Shown here: positions 13,701-25,700 of the stretch, piece by piece
How the letters are laid out: the number at the start of each line of letters is the position of its first letter
How positions within the stretch are numbered: the stretch's first letter is position 1
Source: Typha latifolia
Lineage: Eukaryota > Streptophyta > Magnoliopsida > Poales > Typhaceae
Direction: 5' to 3'
Length of the DNA: 64,000 nt
Assembly (NCBI GenBank): GCA_019914945.1
Contig: CM034104.1
Span: 4,280,501 to 4,344,500, forward strand
The notes under the pieces: model-generated
Told to the model about the DNA's origin: nothing
The model's database searches: none
What the model saw: only the letters and a program-made list of their open reading frames with translations
Translations under genes and position numbers: made by a program

Positions 13701-16700
13701 GTCAGACACCAGGTACGTTAATCATTCCTCCTCTTCCCTCACCTTTGGATCTTGAACTACCCTACATTATTATTTTTCTTTTTGGCATTTTAGCGTCTTC
13801 AGGTGGCTTTGGTGCTGGTTCCAACATTTTCAGTCAGGGTACCTTTGGGCAACCGTATGTTTCACTTCTCTCTTGCTTTAACTTTAATATCATCATGATC
13901 ATCCCATTTAGATCATTATAGAATGGCACACTGTCAATATAAGTTGAGGTTTTACTATTTTAGATGGGAAAGAGGGCAATCTCATACATGTTAACTGAGT
14001 TCAGATTTCTAAAATGTCTCTTTGCTAATTGACAGTATGTTTTCTTTCTTTCCACTTGTAGTTCATTCTACTTCTCATTGTGAAATGTCGAACATTAGAT
14101 CATATTCTTTTACTTTATTTGTGAGGACTGTGGAACTTATAAATAATGGAGTATATTTTTTCTTGTTATGATGCGTTTTCAGACTTATGACTTTTATCTC
14201 CTTAACCATTTATTATGATTTACTAACTCCGTTTTTCTAATTAATTTCCTGTTATTTGTATCTATGAGGCAGTGTTGCTAGCCAATCCAATATGGTCATG
14301 CAACCAGCTCCTATTACAAATCCTTTTGGTACTCTTCCAGCGATGCCTCAGATGTCTATTGGCCGTGTTGGTTCTGCCCCTTCAGTTCAGTATGGTATTT
14401 CAAGCATGCCGGTAGGACCTCTTTGAGTGTAGGGGTGTAGCTTTGACATTACTTACTTTTGCATTAGTACGTCTTTTAGGTGCTGTTGTAAGAAAGTGTA
14501 TGACAAATGGAATGTTTTGCTTTTTGATAGGTTGCTGAAAAACCGATTCCAGTCAAAACGCTCTCCACTTTGGTTCCAAGACACCTCTCTCAGAGAAGGA
14601 TAAGATTGCTGCCAAGGAAATATCATCCCAAAACTGATGGTCCAAAGGTTAGAATTTCTTAACACCAGACGACCCATTTGGAATGTGGCAAGATCTGTTA
14701 GATTTTGTTTTCTCTTAAGTCTTTTCTGGAAACCTTTATCGCGAAACCTAACGCTTCATCTTCACAGGTTCCTTTTTTTGCTGATGAAGAAGAAGCTCCT
14801 TCAACACCAAAAGCAGATGCTTTTTTCGTCCCTAGGGAGAACCCCAGAGCACTGATTATTCGTCCAATTGAGCAGTGGCCTTCACGAAGCACTGCAGATA
14901 AGCAACTTATTTTAAAGAATGGAATTGGTCCGAGTAAGCAAAATGGTATGTCCTAAATTTATTGCACTGTGACAATGTTATACACGCATAGACAACTGGA
15001 TTTTAGTATATCATGTTACTTGAAGCTTGCATTTTTGCACGAATTATAACTAAGAGCAAGAGCTGCACTAGTTTTTCTATTTTGTAGTAATTAACACTTC
15101 AATACCGAACTATGAAATATGTGCATCAAAAGAAATGGTAGCTAGAAATAAATAAGGCAAACGGGAGAGATATTATTAAACAAGGGTTACTTATGAATGC
15201 TTTCTAATGTAGTGCCCAAAATTTCATAATTGGAACAAAAGTCAAGGATACTATTTGGATACAACTAAAATAATTTCTCTCTTTAGAGCAGGAGTTCTCT
15301 CCTTCTCATGTTCAGCATTAAAGGAAAAAATAGTGGTGCCAAGCTCCTCAAGGATGCATAATTTTGTAGTTGATGTTATCTGATTATTTGCTAATAGAAA
15401 TGCAAGTATAAATTCTTACAAATGAATGAAATAGTTTGTATTACAGAGTATGATAAGATGTGAGTATTTGCATGCATGCCTATTGACCTGTGCATGTCTT
15501 CTGTGTGCCAGCGACCAAGCGTGTGTACAGGCAAGCAATAGGGTGCATAATTTTACTATTTTTTTAAATTATATTTTATGTTCTCACTCTTATCTTCCAT
15601 ATCTATACTTGTATTGTTTAACCTTTAGCCCTGACTATTTAGGGTCTAGGGATGTTTGTTTCAGACTGTTTCTACTATCTAGACAATGCCCTTCACTATT
15701 TTGAGGGTCATTATGACTATTTGACATTGGTACGAGTCTTCGGGGCTATTTCTCCTGCTTGTCTTGGAGTATTCTTCTCCTTGGTAGTGGTACTGCTATA
15801 TGGCCTCTGTCTATCATGTGTGAATGTTTCTAAAGGATATTGCTTCATCTTATTCCTGGTGATAATCTCATTTTGCAATAGATGCAACCTAGAATGTTAG
15901 TCATTAATTTTAATGAAAACCCTTGTCATCAATATATCCATTTTGCAAACATGTTTTTTAACTTTTAGAATTCAGGCTACTAAAACTAAATGTTGAGCGC
16001 ACATAAGGAAGATTTGTGCTTTTGTGGAAATGATCATAACTTTTAAAGCTTTTGATGGTTAACTTTCATATACCAACAAATTTTAGGACAGGAGAAATAA
16101 TATCTCGATATAGCCTACATTTAAATATTTAATTATCCTAATTTCTTTATGAATGTACATTAGACCTATCAAAAGTTTAAAAATGTTTTCTAACTTGCAA
16201 GTAACTCAGATTTTGAGCCAGCTTCATATTTTGAGGGAGAAGTTGTAGTAGTTTCCACCAGGGATTTCATTGTTGTGCCACGGGGTGTGCCAATGGCTTG
16301 CTGGCACAAGACGTGTCATACAGCATGGTTTGTGCCATTTGCTATAATATTCGTGCTGTGTGTTTGCTTCAGCTGGTGGAGGGAGTGACAGAGGTGGAGG
16401 TAGAGGAGTTAAAAAGAATGACTAGTAGGCTAACGTTCATTGCCGTAGGAGTTGGAAGAATGGAATAATTGGTTCTCAGGTCAGAGTTTATAGAGCTTAG
16501 GATCGGGTTAGATTCGGCTCTGATCTGACCCTAACCTGACTCAGGACCCTATTATCTTAAGTTAATGGGGTTTTGAGCCTGGTTTGAACTGGATCAGACC
16601 CAATCTAACAGAAAAACAGTTCATCTTCTACTTCCTTCCCTCTCGGCCTCCTCTTTACTTCAACCTCTAATTCCATCAACTTCTCTCACTCTTGGCTGCC

Positions 16701-19700
16701 CAATCCCCTTCCTCGATATGCGGCCCCTTCAAATTACGTCCCCTCTCCCTCTCTGTGTCAACATCTCGCTGTCATGAGATGCGATACACATTGCTGGGTG
16801 GCTCATATATTCTTCATCCCACAGTCCATTTAGTTGATAAATAAGTCGAAGGGAAGATGCCAAAAGATGTAAGTTATTGATAAAATGTTGAGGCATGTTT
16901 CTTTGCCATGATAGAAAAATATGGACCATCTTTAACCAGGTTGTTGCTTGAAGTGCATATCCAATGATTGAGCTTTCTGTTGTTAGATGGTTAAAACCAT
17001 TTCATGTATTTGGATGAGATAACTCCCAATCAGTTCTTTATGCGTACCACAAGTCTTATTGATATAATGTTGAGGCCTGTTTCTTTGCCATGATAGAAAA
17101 ATATGGATCATCTTTAACCAGGTTGCCCGAGGTGCATATCCAATGATTGAGCTTTCTGTTGTTAGATGGTTAAAAGTTAAAACCATTTCATGTATTTGAA
17201 TGTAACTCTCAACCAGTTCTTTATGCGTACCACGAGTCTTATTTAGGGATTTGTGTGCTGCGTTACATGAAAAAACTAGAAACTGTTTCTGAGAAGGCTG
17301 TATTCTTGCAGCTCTTTTTAAGAGCATTTTTCTTTGCTTCCGGTTCTTTTTGTGCAAAAATATTAGATCACTTGCAAAGAGAACGGAAGTTCATGATGCT
17401 AGCTTTCTACTATACTATATTATATTGATGGAAGTACACTCAACATACACATCTCTAGCAGCAACTTATTCTGAAGTTCCTCTAACACTCTAAAGAACGG
17501 ATACTCTGTATATGTCCCCGTACGCGTGTCCAATATATATTGGATATGGATTGGGTATTGATTCAGTTAAGTGGTTTAAGTCCATTAAATTAATTTATTT
17601 GACTCATTAAGCTTATTAAGTAATGGAATAGGACATATCAATCTAATATCCCTTTCTTCCAATGCGTGCCGTAGCTACCTTTGTCCTCTCTTGACGAGCT
17701 TCGTTGATCAATCTAATTCCCCTTTCTCCCAATGCATGCTGTAGCTACCTTTGTCCTCTCTTGATGAGCTTCAACGAAGCGTTATCCTCCATCTATTCTC
17801 TCTTGTGGGCGTTCTCCTTCATCTATTCTCTCTCGTACAGGTAAGTTTTTCTCCCTCTCTATTTTTCTCTCTTCCCTCTCATTTATCTCTTTTCCCTTGC
17901 CCTCTCATCTTTGTGTAAACCATGGAAGTTAGTTCTCGGGATTGGCAAAAACGGATTGGGATTAGCCATAACTAATTTTGATCCAGGGCCAAAACTTGTC
18001 TGATGGCTAGTTTCAACTTAGTATTGGCTGGATTAGTTGATACCCGATCCGTATTGCGTCAGGATTGGCTGAAATGGACGGAAGTCTGGAGAAAGGGAGA
18101 AATAGAGGGATGATAGTAAGAAAGAAAGGGAGGGAGAGGGTAGGGAGCTCGTCAGAAAGGGAGGGAGAGGGTAGGGAGCTCGTCAGAAAGGGAGGGAGAG
18201 AGCATATTTGAGGTCGTTGGAGGTTACTGGAGCTAGATCTGCGTTGGAAGAGTTTGTTGGACGTTGATAGATATTGGAACTACGTTGGAGAAGCATCAGC
18301 TTGGGAGAGAAAGGTGGTGAGAAAGGGAGAGGAAGAGTAAGAGTGCTAAGGAGAGAGAGAAGGGAGTTAGAGAGGGAAAGGGAGAGAGTTTGGAGGGAGT
18401 CGGATAGGGATAGAATTTTGAGGGTGATAGGTTCTTTTTAGGGAGTGAGTTAATAAGAGAGAGAGTTAGTGTGAGAGAGAGTTGATAAGAGAGAATTAGT
18501 GGGAGAGGTTAAATTTTATTTTAATTTATGTGAGAGAGAGAGTGTGTGTGTGAGTGGTAGAAAGAGGGAGAGAGAGATTGAGAAAATAATAATTTTTTAA
18601 TATTTAGGCTTCATATATGAATAATTTATATTTATATCTTATTACTTTTTAGTTTTTTTTGAATTTTTTATGTATTTATATTATTTTTTCAGATGGTCGA
18701 TTCCGATATTTGAAACCTTGGTCTAAACCCTAAACCCTAGTGTTTGTTTTTTCCTTTTCCCTCCCCTCTTTTTTGAATTTACATGGTTGTCATCTCTCTC
18801 TCTCTCTCTCTCTCTCTCCCTCTTCACTTCTCTTTTATGTCTCTCTTTTTCTAGTTTCCCTTCTCCCAATAAATATCTCTATTTGTTTATCTGTTAGATT
18901 GTGTTAGAAATCAGTAATGTTTTGTGTTTTTGTCACACATGTATATGTCATCTTCTACTTTTTGTAAATATACATGTATAGGTTGTCATTAGAGTATAAA
19001 TATATATATTAATTTAATATATTTATTTACATATCTTAGGTGTATCATATCCTGTTTTTTTAGAATTTGCTGTATCACGATATCTTTATTGTCGTATCGC
19101 CATATTTTTATTGTCGTATCTGTATGATAGCATATCCATATCTCGTACCCATATCCATGCTTCATATCTCTAGCATAGTCTTATAAATTTCTTGATGTTT
19201 AGGCTTTCTGGTTGTTGTTAATTTGTCTTGATCTTTCATGGCAGTAACTGCCTTCCTTGATTAGTAGATCCTTGTCGGTAAGGCTGAGGAAGTTTTCTGA
19301 TCAAAATTGCTTTCATTAATGATGTTCTGTAGAATGTCCTTGTCATCAGCAGCTAATGGGGTGGACGATGGTGCTTGGAGATAGTTCTTATTTACCCAAG
19401 TTCTGTTACAAACTTGTAACCTAGAAGCAAGAGTTTGACAAGTTCTAAGAGGGTCTCGATTAGGAAAATTAGTTTTTCAACAAATTTGAGTTCTATGTGA
19501 GGTACTGTGGCAGTTTTTCAACAAATTTGAATGATGGCAAGATATGATCTTTTGACAACTATAATTAGATGATATAATTATATAAAGTACCCCAAATTTA
19601 TTCTTACGAGATAGTGTCTCTTATTGGTATGTGAGTAGTGAGGTGCTTCATGACAACCTTTGCCAATTGAAACCTTTCTTTGGTCACTTACTGATATGGA

Positions 19701-22700
19701 TTCCTTTTGGGGCTGTTGGTGGTGGCATTTTGCCGCCTGCAGCTTTCCTTTATTTCTTAAAAAGATGAGGCTGATTAACTTGACCTTTTCAAAGATTCCG
19801 ACTACAATGTAGACCATTAAATTGCTTTTGGTGATTTAGATTAGCTGGTTGGAGTTAACTTAGATTGGATTCAAACCAAAAAAGAGGGGCTTGCGGCATC
19901 TGAAACTACATTCTAGCCTCTGGAAGAACCAGTAGTTTATGTTTTAAGTTATATCAGTGGTCCCTACTGAGTTATTGGGCAACTAAGCTCCTATTTAATC
20001 TGCCCCAAATATAACAGTTTCCTGTTGCTTGCTCTATATTAGTTCCATTAATGCGGTTCTACTCAAAATAAAAAATAAAAAAAACTTTGTTCATGTCATT
20101 CTCTATTTGCTATTTATACTTCGAAAATGGTGCTTAGCAGCCCCATGATCACCAGGCAGCAGTCATGAAATGTACAATATTGTTACATTTTGGTAACATG
20201 TCACCTTGCTTAATCTTAATCATATTGTCCTTGGTTTGCTTGTGGACATGCTCTTCTTCAATCTTTTATTTTTGATATATTTGATCTTATATGCTGTAAT
20301 GGAGTTGTTTTGATTCTTCAAGATGATGTTGTGCTCTTTCCTTATCTGGGGATATCTTCTTGAATAGGTAAAGTATTGGAAGAGCCATCTGCTCCTGCAG
20401 TAAGTGAACCCTTTGAAGAGGACCATTATGGTGGGTTGATCGTGATTATGTTTTTTCACTTGTTTCATATTGTTTCTTGAATCCTTTCCAGTTCTTCAAA
20501 ATATAGAAAGTAACTATGTTTTCATTGAAGATCTTTGGACCTGTATGGAGTTGAGCAGGGCAGTCTATGCACAAGTTATGACGTATATATATATATATAT
20601 ATATGATTTTTTTGACTATTTAAGTCTGCCCATATTTTTTTACACATTTAATTCATTTCAAAATTTAAATATGAGATTAGGGGTTTGGAAACACTAATCA
20701 AGTCAGCGATTTTTAAATATAAATAATTGATTGAATCAATAATTTATATAGAAATTTTAAATCTTGAAAAAAATTGGATAAGTCTAACGGAAAAGTTTCT
20801 ATTTAAGTTGTTGATCCAGTTTGCCACGTATATTTAGAAGTCGTTGAATTAGAAAGTGATTTATGAAAAAGTTTCTCTCTAAAATTTGACAACTTTTCTA
20901 AATGATTTGAAATTCTATGTAAGTCATAGATTCAGTCAAGGACTTGTATTTGGAAATCGCTGACTGTGTCAGTGGTTTTTAAATGCACTTGGTCTTGTAT
21001 TTAAGTTTTAAAGTGTACTAGACATTTAAAATAATTTTTTGGGAAATTAGTTTGGTTTAAAACTCTCTCTAGTGTTTGTTTTTTCCTTTTCCCTCCCCTC
21101 TTTTTTGAATTTACATGGTTGTCATCTCTCTCTCTCTCTCTCTCTCTCCCTCTTCACTTCTCTTTTATGTCTCTCTTTTTCTAGTTTCCCTTCTCCCAAT
21201 AAATATCTCTATTTGTTTATCTGTTAGATTGTGTTAGAAATCAGTAATGTTTTGTGTTTTTGTCACACATGTATATGTCATCTTCTACTTTTTGTAAATA
21301 TACATGTATAGGTTGTCATTAGAGTATAAATATATATATTAATTTAATATATTTATTTACATATCTTAGGTGTATCATATCCTGTTTTTTTAGAATTTGC
21401 TGTATCACGATATCTTTATTGTCGTATCGCCATATTTTTATTGTCGTATCTGTATGATAGCATATCCATATCTCGTACCCATATCCATGCTTCATATCTC
21501 TAGCATAGTCTTATAAATTTCTTGATGTTTAGGCTTTCTGGTTGTTGTTAATTTGTCTTGATCTTTCATGGCAGTAACTGCCTTCCTTGATTAGTAGATC
21601 CTTGTCGGTAAGGCTGAGGAAGTTTTCTGATCAAAATTGCTTTCATTAATGATGTTCTGTAGAATGTCCTTGTCATCAGCAGCTAATGGGGTGGACGATG
21701 GTGCTTGGAGATAGTTCTTATTTACCCAAGTTCTGTTACAAACTTGTAACCTAGAAGCAAGAGTTTGACAAGTTCTAAGAGGGTCTCGATTAGGAAAATT
21801 AGTTTTTCAACAAATTTGAGTTCTATGTGAGGTACTGTGGCAGTTTTTCAACAAATTTGAATGATGGCAAGATATGATCTTTTGACAACTATAATTAGAT
21901 GATATAATTATATAAAGTACCCCAAATTTATTCTTACGAGATAGTGTCTCTTATTGGTATGTGAGTAGTGAGGTGCTTCATGACAACCTTTGCCAATTGA
22001 AACCTTTCTTTGGTCACTTACTGATATGGATTCCTTTTGGGGCTGTTGGTGGTGGCATTTTGCCGCCTGCAGCTTTCCTTTATTTCTTAAAAAAGATGAG
22101 GCTGATTAACTTGACCTTTTCAAAGATTCCGACTACAATGTAGACCATTAAATTGCTTTTGGTGATTTAGATTAGCTGGTTGGAGTTAACTTAGATTGGA
22201 TTCAAACCAAAAGAGAGGGGCTTGCGGCATCTGAAACTACATTCTAGCCTCTGGAAGAACCAGTAGTTTATGTTTTAAGTTATATCAGTGGTCCCTACTG
22301 AGTTATTGGGCAACTAAGCTCCTATTTAATCTGCCCCAAATATAACAGTTTCCTGTTGCTTGCTCTATATTAGTTCCATTAATGCGGTTCTACTCAAAAT
22401 AAAAAATAAAAAAACTTTGTTCATGTCATTCTCTATTTGCTATTTATACTTCGAAAATGGTGCTTAGCAGCCCCATGATCACCAGGCAGCAGTCATGAAA
22501 TGTACAATATTGTTACATTTTGGTAACATGTCACCTTGCTTAATCTTAATCATATTGTCCTTGGTTTGCTTGTGGACATGCTCTTCTTCAATCTTTTATT
22601 TTTGATATATTTGATCTTATATGCTGTAATGGAGTTGTTTTGATTCTTCAAGATGATGTTGTGCTCTTTCCTTATCTGGGGATATCTTCTTGAATAGGTA

Positions 22701-25700
22701 AAGTATTGGAAGAGCCATCTGCTCCTGCAGTAAGTGAACCCTTTGAAGAGGACCATTATGGTGGGTTGATCGTGATTATGTTTTTTCACTTGTTTCATAT
22801 TGTTTCTTGAATCCTTTCCAGTTCTTCAAAATATAGAAAGTAACTATGTTTTCATTGAAGATCTTTGGACCTGTATGGAGTTGAGCAGGGCAGTCTATGC
22901 ACAAGTTATGACGTATATATATATATATATATATGATTTTTTTGACTATTTAAGTCTGCCCATATTTTTTTACACATTTAATTCATTTCAAAATTTAAAT
23001 ATGAGATTAGGGGTTTGGAAACACTAATCAAGTCAGCGATTTTTAAATATAAATAATTGATTGAATCAATAATTTATATAGAAATTTTAAATCTTGAAAA
23101 AAATTGGATAAGTCTAACGGAAAAGTTTCTATTTAAGTTGTTGATCCAGTTTGCCACGTATATTTAGAAGTCGTTGAATTAGAAAGTGATTTATGAAAAA
23201 GTTTCTCTCTAAAATTTGACAACTTTTCTAAATGATTTGAAATTCTATGTAAGTCATAGATTCAGTCAAGGACTTGTATTTGGAAATCGCTGACTGTGTC
23301 AGTGGTTTTTAAATGCACTTGGTCTTGTATTTAAGTTTTAAAGTGTACTAGACATTTAAAATAATTTTTTGGGAAATTAGTTTGGTTTAAAACTCTCTCT
23401 AGTGTTTGTTTTTTCCTTTTCCCTCCCCTCTTTTTTGAATTTACATGGTTGTCATCTCTCTCTCTCTCTCTCTCTCTCCCTCTTCACTTCTCTTTTATGT
23501 CTCTCTTTTTCTAGTTTCCCTTCTCCCAATAAATATCTCTATTTGTTTATCTGTTAGATTGTGTTAGAAATCAGTAATGTTTTGTGTTTTTGTCACACAT
23601 GTATATGTCATCTTCTACTTTTTGTAAATATACATGTATAGGTTGTCATTAGAGTATAAATATATATATTAATTTAATATATTTATTTACATATCTTAGG
23701 TGTATCATATCCTGTTTTTTTAGAATTTGCTGTATCACGATATCTTTATTGTCGTATCGCCATATTTTTTTATTGTCGTATCTGTATGATAGCATATCCA
23801 TATCTCGTACCCATATCCATGCTTCATATCTCTAGCATAGTCTTATAAATTTCTTGATGTTTAGGCTTTCTGGTTGTTGTTAATTTGTCTTGATCTTTCA
23901 TGGCAGTAACTGCCTTCCTTGATTAGTAGATCCTTGTCGGTAAGGCTGAGGAAGTTTTCTGATCAAAATTGCTTTCATTAATGATGTTCTGTAGAATGTC
24001 CTTGTCATCAGCAGCTAATGGGGTGGACGATGGTGCTTGGAGATAGTTCTTATTTACCCAAGTTCTGTTACAAACTTGTAACCTAGAAGCAAGAGTTTGA
24101 CAAGTTCTAAGAGGGTCTCGATTAGGAAAATTAGTTTTTCAACAAATTTGAGTTCTATGTGAGGTACTGTGGCAGTTTTTCAACAAATTTGAATGATGGC
24201 AAGATATGATCTTTTGACAACTATAATTAGATGATATAATTATATAAAGTACCCCAAATTTATTCTACGAGATAGTGTCTCTTATTGGTATGTGAGTAGT
24301 GAGGTGCTTCATGACAACCTTTGCCAATTGAAACCTTTCTTTGGTCACTTACTGATATGGATTCCTTTTGGGGCTGTTGGTGGTGGCATTTTGCCGCCTG
24401 CAGCTTTCCTTTATTTCTTAAAAAAGATGAGGCTGATTAACTTGACCTTTTCAAAGATTCCGACTACAATGTAGACCATTAAATTGCTTTTGGTGATTTA
24501 GATTAGCTGGTTGGAGTTAACTTAGATTGGATTCAAACCAAAAGAGAGGGGCTTGCGGCATCTGAAACTACATTCTAGCCTCTGGAAGAACCAGTAGTTT
24601 ATGTTTTAAGTTATATCAGTGGTCCCTACTGAGTTATTGGGCAACTAAGCTCCTATTTAATCTGCCCCAAATATAACAGTTTCCTGTTGCTTGCTCTATA
24701 TTAGTTCCATTAATGCGGTTCTACTCAAAATAAAAAATAAAAAAACTTTGTTCATGTCATTCTCTATTTGCTATTTATACTTCGAAAATGGTGCTTAGCA
24801 GCCCCATGATCACCAGGCAGCAGTCATGAAATGTACAATATTGTTACATTTTGGTAACATGTCACCTTGCTTAATCTTAATCATATTGTCCTTGGTTTGC
24901 TTGTGGACATGCTCTTCTTCAATCTTTTATTTTTGATATATTTGATCTTATATGCTGTAATGGAGTTGTTTTGATTCTTCAAGATGATGTTGTGCTCTTT
25001 CCTTATCTGGGGATATCTTCTTGAATAGGTAAAGTATTGGAAGAGCCATCTGCTCCTGCAGTAAGTGAACCCTTTGAAGAGGACCATTATGGTGGGTTGA
25101 TCGTGATTATGTTTTTTCACTTGTTTCATATTGTTTCTTGAATCCTTTCCAGTTCTTCAAAATATAGAAAGTAACTATGTTTTCATTGAAGATCTTTGGA
25201 CCTGTATGGAGTTGAGCAGGGCAGTCTATGCACAAGTTATGACGTATATATATATATATATATATGATTTTTTTTTTGACTATTTAAGTCTGCCCATATT
25301 TTTTTACACATTTAATTCATTTCAAAATTTAAATATGAGATTAGGGGTTTGGAAACACTAATCAAGTCAGCGATTTTTAAATATAAATAATTGATTGAAT
25401 CAATAATTTATATAGAAATTTTAAATCTTGAAAAAATTGGATAAGTCTAACGGAAAAGTTTCTATTTAAGTTGTTGATCCAGTTTGCCACGTATATTTAG
25501 AAGTCGTTGAATTAGAAAGTGATTTATGAAAAAGTTTCTCTCTAAAATTTGACAACTTTTCTAAATGATTTGAAATTCTATGTAAGTCATAGATTCAGTC
25601 AAGGACTTGTATTTGGAAATCGCTGACTGTGTCAGTGGTTTTTAAATGCACTTGGTCTTGTATTTAAGTTTTAAAGTGTACTAGACATTTAAAATAATTT

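Larger units (their letters stand above)
5980..17640 (+). repeat. Segmental duplication, copy A (ancestral side with working Nup98)
   Basis: This block is collinear with 27135-43960 in the same orientation. Matching landmarks (A to B) are: AATTTGTATCACTCCAT at about 6002 and 27158; the promoter and ATG at 7797 and 28906; exon 3 at 11368 and 34189; exon 8 at 14273 and 37682; exon 9 at 14531 and 37942; exon 10 at 14768 and 38178; and the end of similarity at GCTTATTAAGTAATG near 17622 and 43961. Most stretches differ by several percent plus indels. Copy A keeps an intact Nup98 reading frame. Confidence 0.9.

Noticed and set aside
16983..17357. 124-codon minus-strand open frame, with a near-identical partner at 43319-43693
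   Set aside because: Both lie in the duplicated, partly tandem-repeated intron sequence. They are conserved because the DNA was copied, and no domain is seen.
20220..20697. Pair of open frames (82 codons minus, 75 codons plus) found three times, again at 22550 and 24881
   Set aside because: They recur only because the 2.33-kb unit is triplicated. They overlap the microexon region and simple TA runs, and look non-coding.
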